Shown: positions 34,287 to 43,586 of the stretch, piece by piece
Numbering within the stretch: position 1 is the stretch's first letter
How the letters are laid out: the number at the start of each line of letters is the position of its first letter
Assembly: GCF_025148125.1 (NCBI RefSeq)
Contig: NZ_CP102267.1
Coordinates: 1,560,501-1,624,500, forward strand
Direction: 5' to 3'
Length of the DNA stretch: 64,000 nucleotides
DNA from: Blautia wexlerae DSM 19850
GTDB taxonomy: Bacteria; Bacillota; Clostridia; Lachnospirales; Lachnospiraceae
The notes under the pieces: generated by a model
What the model was told of the DNA's origin: nothing
Databases searched by the model: none
The model's input: only the letters and a program-made list of their open reading frames with translations
Translations under genes and position numbers: made by a program

Positions 34287-34773
34287 GCCGTATTTTCCAA
34301 TGTTTATAGACTTATCAGATAAGAATATCGTGGTTGTAGGCGGCGGAAACATTGCAACCCGTCGAGTGAAAACCCTTTTATCATTCACCAGAAATATCAG
34401 AGTCATTGCTCCGAAGGTCACCATGGAGATGATGGAGCTTGGCAAAGCCGGCTATGTAGAGCTGATCACACGTCCGGTGAAGCGTACAGACTTTGCGATG
34501 GCATATATGGTGATCGCAGCTACCAATGACAGAAAGTTAAATGATGAGATCCACAGGATCTGCAGGCAGGAAGGCGTTTATGTTAATGTAGCCAGTGACA
34601 GGGAGCAGTGCGATTTTTATTTCCCGGGAATTTATATGGAAGAGGGACTGGTGGTGGGAATCACAGCCAGTGGTCTGGACCACAAAAAAGCGCGCAGGAT
34701 AAGAGAAGAGATTCAGAATGCCCTGGAGAGAGTTGCGCAGGAAGATGATAATGAGGAGGAAAATGATGACTGA
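34276..34773 (+). CDS. Precorrin-2 dehydrogenase (siroheme synthase N-terminal type)
   Basis: NAD-dependent oxidation of precorrin-2 to sirohydrochlorin, the metal-free precursor for siroheme and, in the anaerobic route, cobalamin. PMFIDLSDKNIVVVGGGNIATRRV is the Rossmann start of the CysG-N/Met8/SirC family; VNVASDREQCDFYFPG and SGLDHKKARRIRE follow. 165 residues, so it has only the dehydrogenase part, no methylase fusion. The ATG at 34276 lies inside the end of hemA. Confidence 0.92.
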   Translation: MKNKPYFPMFIDLSDKNIVVVGGGNIATRRVKTLLSFTRNIRVIAPKVTMEMMELGKAGYVELITRPVKRTDFAMAYMVIAATNDRKLNDEIHRICRQEGVYVNVASDREQCDFYFPGIYMEEGLVVGITASGLDHKKARRIREEIQNALERVAQEDDNEEENDD

Positions 34774-35671
34774 GGTGATCATTGGAAGTAGAGAGAGTAA
34801 GCTGGCAGTTCTCCAGAGTGAGATGGTAAAAAGCTACATAGAACAGAAAAACCGTGAAGAAAATGCCGGCTCTGAAATAACAGTAAATATCCTGACTATG
34901 AAAACGACAGGAGATATTATTCTGGATCGTACCCTGGATAAGGTGGGCGGAAAAGGACTGTTTGTAAAAGAACTGGACAGGGCATTGCTGGATGGTAAAA
35001 GCAATCTGTCTGTACACAGTCTTAAGGATATGCCTATGGAGGTTCCAAAAGAGCTTCCGCTTCTGGCCTTTTCAAAGCGTGAGGATCCAAGAGATGTACT
35101 GGTGCTTCCTGAGGGAGTGGCGGAGCTGGATCCGGATAAACCTCTGGGATGTTCCAGCTTAAGGAGAACTCTTCAGTTAGAGAAGCTGTATCCTGAGATG
35201 GAGGTAAAGAGTATCCGTGGAAATCTGCAGACAAGGCTTCGCAAGCTGGATGAAGGAGAGTATTCCGGGCTGATCCTGGCAGCGGCAGGCCTGAAACGAC
35301 TGGGACTGGAAAGCAGGATCAGCAGATATTTTACACCGGATGAGATGATTCCTTCAGCAGGTCAGGGGATTCTGGCTGTGCAGGGACGCAAAGGTGAGGA
35401 TTATGGGTATCTGGACGGATACTGTGACAGGGATGCCTGGCTTGCAGGAGCTGCAGAGCGCGCATATGTAAAATATCTGGACGGAGGATGTTCTTCGCCT
35501 GTAGCTGCATTTGCAGAGGTGGACGGAGATGAGATCTTTATCCGCGGTTTATATTACAGTGAAGCTACAGGAAAGTGGCTTACAGGTCAGATCAGAGGTG
35601 CAGCAGAGGATGGAGAGAAGCTGGGAATTGCACTTGCAAAGCAATTGAAATCTGACTGTGAGGGAAGATAA
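34766..35671 (+). CDS. hemC: Hydroxymethylbilane synthase HemC
   Basis: Joins four porphobilinogens into hydroxymethylbilane. GSRESKLAVLQ at the N terminus, HSLKDMPME, and the dipyrromethane-cofactor Cys242 in GGCSSPVAAFA. ATGs at 34763 and 34766 are both possible; AGGAGG (34754-34759) is better spaced for 34766. It overlaps the dehydrogenase gene by 8 bases. About 301 residues, normal. Confidence 0.96.
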   Translation: MTEVIIGSRESKLAVLQSEMVKSYIEQKNREENAGSEITVNILTMKTTGDIILDRTLDKVGGKGLFVKELDRALLDGKSNLSVHSLKDMPMEVPKELPLLAFSKREDPRDVLVLPEGVAELDPDKPLGCSSLRRTLQLEKLYPEMEVKSIRGNLQTRLRKLDEGEYSGLILAAAGLKRLGLESRISRYFTPDEMIPSAGQGILAVQGRKGEDYGYLDGYCDRDAWLAGAAERAYVKYLDGGCSSPVAAFAEVDGDEIFIRGLYYSEATGKWLTGQIRGAAEDGEKLGIALAKQLKSDCEGR

Positions 35672-35719
35672 AAAAATTTATAAAAAGAAAATTCTTGTGA
35701 CGCAAAAAGGAGAAGAAAC

Positions 35720-37225
35720 ATGGCAGCTGGCAAGGTTTGGCTGGTTGGTGCGGGACCGGGTGATATCGGGCTTTTTACATTAAAGGGCGCAGCGGTTCTG
35801 CAGCAGGCAGATGTGGTAGTATATGACAGTCTGGTAGGCGAAGGGGTTCTGGCAAAGATCCCGGAGCATGCCAGACTGATTAATGTAGGTAAAAGAGCAA
35901 ATCACCATACAATGGTGCAGGAGGATATTAATAAGGTTCTTCTGGAAGAAGCTGAAAAAGGAAATAAAGTAGTAAGACTTAAAGGTGGAGATCCCTTTCT
36001 CTTTGGAAGAGGCGGGGAGGAACTGGAACTTCTTTCTGAGAATGGAATCCCTTATGAGATTATACCCGGAGTGACATCTCCCATTTCTGTTCCTGCTTAT
36101 AATGGGATTCCTGTGACACACAGGGATTTCTGTTCGTCCTTACATATTATTACAGGACATAAACGCGCAGGGCAGGAGTATGATATAGATTTTAAAGCAC
36201 TGACCCGGACAAAGGGAACACTGGTGTTTCTAATGGGAATTGCAGCACTGGAGGATATCTGCAAAGGGCTTCTTGCAGGTGGAATGGATCCGGATATGCC
36301 GGCAGCAGTTCTTCAGAAAGGAACAACAGCAGGACAGAAGCGGGTGGTTGCTACTGTAGGTACCCTCAAGGAAGAGGTGGACAGACAGGGGATAGAGACA
36401 CCTGCCATTATTGTTGTGGGAAAGGTATGTTCTTTGGCTGACAAATTTGCCTGGTATGAGAAGCTTCCTCTGGCAGGCTGGAAGGTTCTGGTCACAAGAC
36501 CAAGACAGCATATTTCAAAGACAGCAGATCTTCTCCGTCAGAAAGGTGCCGAGGTTCTGGAGCTGCCGTCTATCTGTACAGTACCTGTTGAGGATAATGG
36601 CAGACTGTATGAGGCATTTGAGAAACTGGATACTTATCAGTGGATCATTTTTACAAGCCCTGCAGGTGTGGAGATCTTTTTTGACGAGATGGACAGAAAA
36701 GAGATGGATGTGCGCAGCCTGGGACAGGCGAAGATCGCAGTGATCGGTGAAGGAACGAAGAAAAAGCTGAAAGAGCATCACCTGCTGGCTGATTTTGTGC
36801 CAGATGTGTATGACGGAGATACTCTTGGAGCAGAGCTTGCAAAAGAACTTCAGGGAAATGAAAAAATCCTGATCCCAAGAGCCGAAGCCGGAAATAAAAA
36901 GCTGACAGAATTGCTGGAGCAGACAGGGGCACAGGTGGATGATATTGCAACCTACACTACTCGTTATGAGAAGAGCAGACTGATCGATGAGAAGAAAGAA
37001 CTGGAGACAGGAAGTGTGGACTGTGTAGTATTTACCAGTGCATCCACTGTAAAGGGCTTTGTGGAAGGCACAAAGGGACTGGACTATACGAAGGTAAAAG
37101 CTGCCTGTATCGGAAAACAGACCAAAGCTGCAGCAGATGCTTATGGTATGCAGACCCGCATGGCAAAGAAGGCTACCATCGAAAGTCTCATAGAGCTTGT
37201 GGAAGAGATGAAACAGGAAAACTGA
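35720..37225 (+). CDS. cobA-hemD: CobA-HemD fusion: uroporphyrinogen-III methyltransferase / synthase
   Basis: One 501-residue protein with two consecutive activities. Residues 1 to about 245 are SUMT, which makes precorrin-2 (VWLVGAGPGDIGLFTLKG, RLKGGDPFLFGRGGEE, PGVTSPISVPAYNGIP). Residues about 250-500 are uroporphyrinogen-III synthase (VLVTRPRQHISKTADLLR, FTSPAGVEIFF, FTSASTVKGF). This fusion is common in Clostridia. AAGGAG precedes the ATG. It directs the tetrapyrrole stream to siroheme/cobalamin. Confidence 0.96.
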   Translation: MAAGKVWLVGAGPGDIGLFTLKGAAVLQQADVVVYDSLVGEGVLAKIPEHARLINVGKRANHHTMVQEDINKVLLEEAEKGNKVVRLKGGDPFLFGRGGEELELLSENGIPYEIIPGVTSPISVPAYNGIPVTHRDFCSSLHIITGHKRAGQEYDIDFKALTRTKGTLVFLMGIAALEDICKGLLAGGMDPDMPAAVLQKGTTAGQKRVVATVGTLKEEVDRQGIETPAIIVVGKVCSLADKFAWYEKLPLAGWKVLVTRPRQHISKTADLLRQKGAEVLELPSICTVPVEDNGRLYEAFEKLDTYQWIIFTSPAGVEIFFDEMDRKEMDVRSLGQAKIAVIGEGTKKKLKEHHLLADFVPDVYDGDTLGAELAKELQGNEKILIPRAEAGNKKLTELLEQTGAQVDDIATYTTRYEKSRLIDEKKELETGSVDCVVFTSASTVKGFVEGTKGLDYTKVKAACIGKQTKAAADAYGMQTRMAKKATIESLIELVEEMKQEN

Positions 37226-37285
37226 TAACTATTCTGCAAAAAATGGAACAGTTATGAGAATTGTTGATAAAAGGAGCAAAAAGAC

Positions 37286-38269
37286 ATGGACTTAATTCAG
37301 AGACCAAGAAGATTAAGAGGCAGTGAAAATTTAAGAAAAATGGTAAGAGAGACAAGAATGGACAAGTCTTCCCTTATCTATCCCTTATTTGTAAAAGAGG
37401 GAACAGGAATCGAAGAAGAGATCCCTTCTATGGAAGGACAGTTCCGCTACAGTGTAGACCGTCTTCCTTTTGAACTGGAACGTCTGCAGAATGCAGGAGT
37501 AAACAGCATTATGCTGTTCGGTATCCCGGATCATAAGGATGAGGTGGGAAGCGGTGCGTACGACCCCAACGGAATCGTACAGAAGGCCCTGAGAGAAGCA
37601 AAGAAACAGTTCCCGGACATGTACTATATCACAGATGTATGTATGTGTGAGTACACTTCACACGGACACTGCGGAGTGCTCTGCGGTCATGATGTAAATA
37701 ATGATGCAACACTGGAATTACTGGCTAAGACAGCTGTTTCCCATGTAGAGGCAGGCGCAGATATGGTAGCTCCCTCTGATATGATGGACGGACGTGTACG
37801 TGCTATCCGTGAGGCTCTTGATGCGAACGGACATTATGGAGCACCGATCATGTCCTATGCAGTAAAATATGCATCTGCTTTCTACGGACCATTCCGTGAT
37901 GCAGCAGGTTCTGCACCGTCTTTTGGTGACAGAAAGAGCTACCAGATGGATTTCCATAACAGAAGAGAAGGAATGAAGGAAGCTCTTACGGATGTGGAAG
38001 AGGGCGCAGATATCATTATGGTAAAACCTGCCATGTCTTATCTGGATATGGTCTCTGAGGTATCAAAGGCTGTAAATGTGCCGGTTGCAACATACAGTGT
38101 AAGCGGTGAATATGCAATGGTGAAAGCAGCTGCAAAGATGGGATGGATCGATGAAGAACGTATTATGTGTGAGATGGCAGTCAGTGCATACCGTGCAGGT
38201 GCCCAGATCTATCTTACTTATTATGCAAAAGAACTTGCAAAATGCATGGATGAAGGGAGAATCGGCTGA
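37286..38269 (+). CDS. hemB: Porphobilinogen synthase HemB
   Basis: Condenses two 5-aminolevulinates to porphobilinogen. RPRRLRG at the start, the cysteine-rich metal site DVCMCEYTSHGHCG that marks zinc-using forms, and the two active-site lysines in MSYAVKYAS and MVKPAMSYLD. 327 residues. The stop overlaps the hemL start as TGATG. Confidence 0.97.
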   Translation: MDLIQRPRRLRGSENLRKMVRETRMDKSSLIYPLFVKEGTGIEEEIPSMEGQFRYSVDRLPFELERLQNAGVNSIMLFGIPDHKDEVGSGAYDPNGIVQKALREAKKQFPDMYYITDVCMCEYTSHGHCGVLCGHDVNNDATLELLAKTAVSHVEAGADMVAPSDMMDGRVRAIREALDANGHYGAPIMSYAVKYASAFYGPFRDAAGSAPSFGDRKSYQMDFHNRREGMKEALTDVEEGADIIMVKPAMSYLDMVSEVSKAVNVPVATYSVSGEYAMVKAAAKMGWIDEERIMCEMAVSAYRAGAQIYLTYYAKELAKCMDEGRIG

Positions 38270-39546
38270 TGGGTTTATCAGAAGAATTATTTGACAGAGC
38301 GGTAAAGGTAATTCCGGGAGGAGTAAACAGTCCTGTACGTGCCTACGGTGCTATCGGTATTGCACCGAGATTTATCGACCGTGCAGACGGATGCCATATT
38401 TATGATGTTGATGGAAAAGAATATGTGGATTATATCGATTCCTGGGGACCGATGATCCTGGGCCATAATTTTCCGGAAGTAAAAGAAAGTGTGCTGAAGG
38501 CGTGTGAAAAGGGCCTCAGCTTCGGATGCGCAACTGCAATCGAAGTGGAGATGGCTGAGTTCATCTGTGACCATATTCCACATGTGGATATGGTGCGTAT
38601 GGTAAATTCCGGTACAGAGGCTGTTATGAGTGCAGTCCGTGTTGCCAGAGGATTTACAGGAAAGAATAAGGTCATTAAATTTGCAGGATGCTATCATGGA
38701 CACAGTGATGCCATGCTGGTAAGTGCAGGCTCCGGTGTGATGACAAGCGGTGTTCCGGACAGTGCCGGTGTTCCTAAGGGATGCACAGAGGATACCATGA
38801 CTGCTGTTTATAATGATCTGGACAGTGTACGTGCACTGATGGAGCAGGCTGACGGACAGACTGCTGCTGTTATCGTGGAAGCTGTAGGCGCAAATATGGG
38901 TGTGGTTCCCCCGAAAAAGGGGTTCCTGGAAGGTCTGAGAAAGCTCTGCGATGAGTACGGCGCCCTTCTGATCTTTGACGAGGTTATCACTGGTTTCCGT
39001 CTGGCTTTTGGCGGTGCTGCAGAATATTTTGGCGTGACCCCTGATCTGGTTACCTATGGTAAGATCATCGGTGCAGGTATGCCGGTAGGCGCATACGGCG
39101 GACGCAGAGAGATTATGGAACTGGTTTCCCCTGTGGGAAAGGTTTACCAGGCCGGTACCTTAAGCGGAAATCCTATTGCAATGGCAGCAGGACTGACACA
39201 GTTAAAATATCTCTATGAACACCAGGGAATCTATAAAGATCTGGAGGAAAAAGGAAAACGTCTCTATGGCGGTATGGAGAAAATCCTGGCAGAGAAAAAT
39301 CTGCCTTACCATATCAATTACGTATCTTCCCTGGGAAGCCTGTTCTTTACAGAGCAGGAGGTTGTGGATTATACATCAGCCAAATCTTCAGATACAAAAG
39401 CTTTCTCTGAATATTTCAAGGGAATGCTTGCGCAGGGAATCCATATGGCTCCGTCACAGTTTGAGGCAATGTTTTTATCTGTTGCCCATACAGATGAGAT
39501 CATAGACCAGACACTGGAGGCTGTCAGAAATTATTTTACCAAATAA
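38269..39546 (+). CDS. hemL: Glutamate-1-semialdehyde 2,1-aminomutase HemL
   Basis: PLP enzyme converting glutamate-1-semialdehyde to 5-aminolevulinate. IPGGVNSPVRA at the N terminus, NSGTEAVMSAVRVARG, DEVITGFR, and the PLP lysine in TYGKIIGAGMPVGAYGG. 425 residues. Last gene of the hemA cluster. No hemE, hemN or later heme genes follow, so this set serves cobalamin and siroheme and not heme, as far as this window shows. Confidence 0.97.
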   Translation: MGLSEELFDRAVKVIPGGVNSPVRAYGAIGIAPRFIDRADGCHIYDVDGKEYVDYIDSWGPMILGHNFPEVKESVLKACEKGLSFGCATAIEVEMAEFICDHIPHVDMVRMVNSGTEAVMSAVRVARGFTGKNKVIKFAGCYHGHSDAMLVSAGSGVMTSGVPDSAGVPKGCTEDTMTAVYNDLDSVRALMEQADGQTAAVIVEAVGANMGVVPPKKGFLEGLRKLCDEYGALLIFDEVITGFRLAFGGAAEYFGVTPDLVTYGKIIGAGMPVGAYGGRREIMELVSPVGKVYQAGTLSGNPIAMAAGLTQLKYLYEHQGIYKDLEEKGKRLYGGMEKILAEKNLPYHINYVSSLGSLFFTEQEVVDYTSAKSSDTKAFSEYFKGMLAQGIHMAPSQFEAMFLSVAHTDEIIDQTLEAVRNYFTK

Positions 39547-39572
39547 ACAGCAGAGCGCTTATCCGGTATAGA

Positions 39573-39638
39573 ACTTAGCCCAAATTCATTCCAGATTGCC
39601 TGCGGCAATAGAATTTTGGCTTGTATGTGAACAGTAAC
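39573..39638 (+). repeat. 143-bp repeat family, truncated copy after hemL
   Basis: Begins within the element (ACTTAGCC), keeps the ATTCCAGATTGCCTGCGGCAAT hairpin, then jumps from GGCTTGTATG to the end TGAACAGTAAC. Left end and one internal hairpin are lost. Confidence 0.85.
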
Positions 39639-39688
39639 GACAGTAACCCATGAACTGGAAAAAATACATAAAACTGAGTTCCGTAATC

Positions 39689-39717
39689 TTGTTCTGATTA
39701 GGAAAATGTGCTATAAT
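39689..39717 (+). promoter_or_regulatory. Promoter of the lactonase-like gene
   Basis: TTGTTC (39689-39694), 17 bp, TATAAT (39712-39717), with a 123-base leader that contains a GC-rich stretch around CGTCCGGCAATATCGGGACG (39735-39754), a small hairpin. Confidence 0.65.
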
Positions 39718-39840
39718 CACCTTATCGTATGACATCGTCCGGCAATATCGGGACGAAAATATTATTGCTCGCTGACAGCAGACGGGAACAGAGTGAGCGA
39801 TGATAAATAAACTTCAGGACAGCAGGAGGAAAAAAGCATT

Positions 39841-40908
39841 ATGAGTGAAAAGAAATATGTAGCTTATGTGGGTTCTTATACACATGGCTCTTCCAGACAG
39901 GGAATCCATGTTTATGATGTTGATGTTGAGAATGGCACTCTTACAGAACGCAGCAGTGTTGAAGTAAGTAATGCATCCCACATGGCTGTTTCAAAGAATG
40001 GTAAGTATCTTTATTCTATCGAGGATGAGGGTGTTGCAGTATTTAAACGTGATAAAAATGGTGATCTGTCACGTATCAACAGTGTAAATATTGATGGAAT
40101 GAGAGGCTGTTTCCTTTCTACAGATGTTGACGGTAAGTATCTTTATGTTGCCGGATATCATGACGGTAAGGTGACTGTTGTACATACTCATAAGGACGGC
40201 AGACTTGGAAGCCTGATGGATGGCGTATTCCATACAGGACTCGGAAGTGTTGCAGAGCGTAACTTCCGTCCCCATGTGAACTGTGTTCGTCCGACTCCGG
40301 ATAATAAATATCTCTGTGCAGTAGATAACGGAATTGATCAGGTGAAGATTTACCGTGTCAACAAATTGCGCAATAAGCTGGAACTGGTAGACATCCTGAG
40401 ATGTCCGAGAGAGAGCGGCCCGCGTATCATTCGTTTTAGCGATGATGGTAAGTTTGCTTATATTCTCTTTGAACTCAGTAATGAGATCAGGGCTTACAAA
40501 TATGATGGAAGCGGTAAGGTTCCGGCGTTTGAACTGATCCAGACGATTGAGACAAGTGCGAAGAAGGATGTTCATGATACACATAATGCAGCGTCCGGTC
40601 TTTCTCTTGCAAATGATGGCAAGCATCTTTTCTGTACAACAGCAGGTGAGGATACAGTTTCCATGTTTGAGCGTGATGAGGAGACTGGTATGCTGACAAG
40701 GAAGTTTACACTTCCGATCAGTGGTGAATATCCGAAAGATCTGGTACTTTTACCGGATGATAAGCATCTGGTGCTGGCTAATCATGCAAGTAATACACTG
40801 ACTACTTTTACAGTGGATTATGAGAAGAATATTATTGTGATGAACGGTAAGCCGATTAAGATTACAGAGCCAAACTGTATCAGAATCTGGCCGGTTCCGG
40901 AAGAATAA
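39841..40908 (+). CDS. Lactonase-family seven-bladed beta-propeller protein
   Basis: 355 residues made of repeated WD-like blades (for example SKNGKYLYSIEDEGVAVF, RFSDDGKFAYILFELS, LPDDKHLVLANHASNTL), matching the lactonase/YkgB-type 6-phosphogluconolactonase family (PF10282). Some members hydrolyse 6-phosphogluconolactone in the pentose phosphate pathway; others act on other lactones. No signal peptide, so it is cytoplasmic. Own promoter, AGGAGG before the ATG, and a terminator behind it. The substrate is not shown by the sequence. Confidence 0.85.
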   Translation: MSEKKYVAYVGSYTHGSSRQGIHVYDVDVENGTLTERSSVEVSNASHMAVSKNGKYLYSIEDEGVAVFKRDKNGDLSRINSVNIDGMRGCFLSTDVDGKYLYVAGYHDGKVTVVHTHKDGRLGSLMDGVFHTGLGSVAERNFRPHVNCVRPTPDNKYLCAVDNGIDQVKIYRVNKLRNKLELVDILRCPRESGPRIIRFSDDGKFAYILFELSNEIRAYKYDGSGKVPAFELIQTIETSAKKDVHDTHNAASGLSLANDGKHLFCTTAGEDTVSMFERDEETGMLTRKFTLPISGEYPKDLVLLPDDKHLVLANHASNTLTTFTVDYEKNIIVMNGKPIKITEPNCIRIWPVPEE

Positions 40909-40948
40909 CAGATTCGTTACATAGAATCAGCAATATAGGCAGATAATA

Positions 40949-41003
40949 AAATACCTTCATTTGAAACTGAGATCAGCTCAGGATTCAAGTGAAGGTATTT
41001 TTG
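40949..41003. terminator. Bidirectional terminator between lactonase gene and aroC
   Basis: AAATACCTTCA-TTTGAA pairs with TTCAAG-TGAAGGTATTT (about 40949-40965 / 40984-41000), with T tracts on both strands, between convergent genes. Confidence 0.85.
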
Positions 41004-41019
41004 CGTGGATTAATTGGAA

Positions 41020-42114
41020 TTATTTCCGATAAAAATCCCGAACCTTATCCATCTGGGAACTCATATTGACAAAGAGCGCATCCGCCAGTGTGATTGCTGC
41101 CATAGATTCTACCACAACCACTGCTCTTGGGACAATGACCGGATCATGTCGGCCATGGATTTCCAGAGAAAGAGGTTCTTTATCTTTGGTTACGGTCTGC
41201 TGCGGCTGGCTGATGGATGGGGTTGGCTTGATATGGGCACGAAGTATGATTTCACTGCCGTCACTGATTCCTCCCATGATTCCGCCTGCGTGGTTGGAGG
41301 TTTTGATGACTTCACCGTCTTTGACTGTGAATCCATCATTGTCAGTGGAACCGTTTGAGGAAGTCACTGCAATGCCGTCACCGATTTCAACAGCCTTGAC
41401 TGCACCGATGGACATCAGGGCGTGGGCAAGAAGAGCACTGAGCTTGTCAAAGACAGGCTCGCCAAGTCCGGCAGGTGTTCCGGTAATACGACATTCGATC
41501 ACGCCGCCTGCACTGTCCTGATTCTTCATACATTCTTCCAGATATTTACCGGCCTTCACTGCTGCCTGTGCGTCCGGCATATAAAATGCATTCTGATGGA
41601 TTTCTTCTTTATTAAAAGAAGCAATTTCAACAGGTCCGATAGATCTGGTATAGGTGCAGATTGAAATGCCAAGTTCTCCTAATATTTTAGAAGCAATGGC
41701 ACCTGCTGCAACTCTTCCGATGGTTTCCCGCCCTGAAGAACGTCCGCCGCCTCTGTAGTCGCGGAATCCGTATTTTTGGTCAAAAGTATAGTCTGCATGT
41801 CCGGGACGATAGGAGTATGCGATATTTCCGTAGTCTCTGGAGCGCTGATCTGTATTTCTTACCATCAGAGAAATTGGAGTTCCAGTGGTTTTGCCCTCAA
41901 AGACACCTGAGAGGATTTCTACCAGATCTCCCTCTTTACGAGCGGTGGTGTATCTGCTCTGTCCGGGTTTTCTTCTGTCGAGGAATTTCTGAATGTCCTC
42001 TTCACAGAGAGGAAGGCCTGCCGGGCATCCGTCTATCACAGCTCCGAGAGCTTTTCCGTGGGATTCCCCCCAGGTGGTTACCTTAAATTTATTTCCAAAT
42101 GATGACTGGCTCAT
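41020..42114 (-). CDS. aroC: Chorismate synthase AroC
   Basis: Final step of the shikimate pathway: EPSP to chorismate, needing reduced FMN. TTWGESHGKALGAVIDGCPAG cut into its parts GESHG and DGCPAG, RPGHADYT, and RGGGRSSGRETIGRVAAGA-like signatures are present. I place the start at the ATG at 42114 (MSQSSFGN) with AGGAAAGGA upstream; a longer frame to 42204 would run into a DNA repeat. 364 residues. Confidence 0.96.
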   Translation of the reverse strand: MSQSSFGNKFKVTTWGESHGKALGAVIDGCPAGLPLCEEDIQKFLDRRKPGQSRYTTARKEGDLVEILSGVFEGKTTGTPISLMVRNTDQRSRDYGNIAYSYRPGHADYTFDQKYGFRDYRGGGRSSGRETIGRVAAGAIASKILGELGISICTYTRSIGPVEIASFNKEEIHQNAFYMPDAQAAVKAGKYLEECMKNQDSAGGVIECRITGTPAGLGEPVFDKLSALLAHALMSIGAVKAVEIGDGIAVTSSNGSTDNDGFTVKDGEVIKTSNHAGGIMGGISDGSEIILRAHIKPTPSISQPQQTVTKDKEPLSLEIHGRHDPVIVPRAVVVVESMAAITLADALFVNMSSQMDKVRDFYRK

Positions 42115-42142
42115 ATGATTTGTATCCTTTCCTGTTATTGTA

Positions 42143-42282
42143 TTAGAGCGTGTCTGGAAAATCATTCCCACAATCTGCACGCCCCACTTTGCGGGATATT
42201 TCACCTGAATTCAGTTGCCGTAGTTAGAGCGTGTTTGGAAAATCATTCCCACAATCTGTACGCCCCCACTTTACGGGACTTT
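42143..42282. repeat. Two direct copies of a ~58-bp sequence, 81-bp period
   Basis: TTAGAGCGTGTCTGGAAAAT... at 42143-42200 recurs at 42224-42282 with only a few changes (TGTTTGG, CTGTACGCCCCC, TTACGGGA). The unit contains TCATTCCCACAATCTG and CCCCACTTTGCGGGA. It lies in the aroC leader on the minus strand. Identity unknown; it might be an insertion-sequence end or a regulator site. Confidence 0.75.
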
Positions 42283-42459
42283 TATAAATAAATACTACTT
42301 TATTATAGCGAAGTGTAAAAGTTTTGTAAACCGAAAGCATTAGAATTGACAAAAATTCATGTTCAAATTATAATGATGTTTGAGTCTTTGTGAAAATAAA
42401 GAGTAAACGTAACTGTTCAGTAATCTCTTGCAGAAACTCTGAATAGTTGCAGATTTATT

Positions 42460-42486
42460 GTTACTGAGAACAGAGTAAACAGTAAC
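42460..42486 (-). repeat. Solo end of the 143-bp repeat family
   Basis: A 27-base piece GTTACTGAGAACAGAG-TAAACAGTAAC, equal to the terminal hairpin of the full element, in the corA leader. Flanks GATTTATT and AATCTATT match at 6 of 8 positions, perhaps a worn target repeat. A weaker GTAACTGTTCAG lies at 42409-42420. Confidence 0.6.
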
Positions 42487-42530
42487 AATCTATTGAGGGG
42501 AAATCGAGAAAAAGAAGGGAAGTGTGGATC

Positions 42531-43472
42531 GTGGTAAGGATTTTTAAGACAATCGATGGCGCTATCCATGAAATACAGGAACCACAGGAGGGCTGTTGGA
42601 TTGCACTGACGAATCCTACGGCAACAGAAATTTTTGAAATTTCCGAGCAGTTTGGGATAGAGGTGGACGATTTGCGCGCACCTTTGGATGAGGAAGAGCG
42701 TTCCCGTATAGAAGTGGAGGACAATTATACCCTTATCCTTGCAGATGTACCTGCGATTGAAGAACGTAACGAGAAGGACTGGTATGTGACCATTCCTCTT
42801 GGTATTATCGTGACTCAGAAGATGATCTTTACTGTATGTCTGGAAGACACACAGGTTCTGACAAGATTTATGGAAGGCAGGGTAAGAAACTTTTTTACCT
42901 ATATGAAAACCAGATTTATTCTGCAGATTTTGTACCGTAATGCCAGCATGTATCTGAGATATCTGCGTATTATAGATAAGAAGAGCGAGCAGATTGAGGA
43001 GAAACTTCATCTGTCTACAAGAAATCAGGAATTGATGGAACTTCTGGAACTGGAGAAATCACTGGTATACTTTACCACATCTCTGCGTTCCAATGAGATG
43101 GTTCTGGAGAAACTTCTGAAGGTGGAGAGTATCAAGAAATATCCGGAGGATACAGAGCTGCTGGAGGATGTTATCATTGAGAATAAGCAGGCCATCGAGA
43201 TGGCTAATATTTACAGTGGTATCCTCAGCAGTATGATGGGAACTTTTGCGTCAGTTATTTCCAATAACCTGAACATTGTCATGAAGGTTCTGGCTGTTAT
43301 TACCATTGTTATGAGTATTCCGACTATTGTTTTCAGTGCGTATGGTATGAACCTGAGTGCTGCAGGAATGCCGTTTTCCAGGACACCATGGGGATTTCTT
43401 ATCGTTATCATCCTTTCTGTAGTGGCAAGTATTATTGCAGCGATATTTCTTTCCAAGAAGAAGTTTTTCTGA
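42531..43472 (+). CDS. corA: CorA-family magnesium/divalent cation transporter
   Basis: Large cytoplasmic N-terminal domain rich in Glu/Asp and long helices, then two C-terminal membrane helices; the pore signature YGMNL lies between residues about 280-285, as in all CorA proteins. About 313 residues. GTG starts at 42522 and 42531 are both possible; spacing from GAAGGGA favours 42531. No magnesium riboswitch is visible in the leader. Confidence 0.92.
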   Translation: MVRIFKTIDGAIHEIQEPQEGCWIALTNPTATEIFEISEQFGIEVDDLRAPLDEEERSRIEVEDNYTLILADVPAIEERNEKDWYVTIPLGIIVTQKMIFTVCLEDTQVLTRFMEGRVRNFFTYMKTRFILQILYRNASMYLRYLRIIDKKSEQIEEKLHLSTRNQELMELLELEKSLVYFTTSLRSNEMVLEKLLKVESIKKYPEDTELLEDVIIENKQAIEMANIYSGILSSMMGTFASVISNNLNIVMKVLAVITIVMSIPTIVFSAYGMNLSAAGMPFSRTPWGFLIVIILSVVASIIAAIFLSKKKFF

Positions 43473-43586
43473 TTTTGTGTCTGAACTGAGAGGCAGCTAT
43501 TCGGTGCAGAATTACGCAGAGAAAGCAGATTGTGGATATCCGCTGTAACGAAAGAACGAATAGCATTTTGTGAGAAAAGGAGATTT

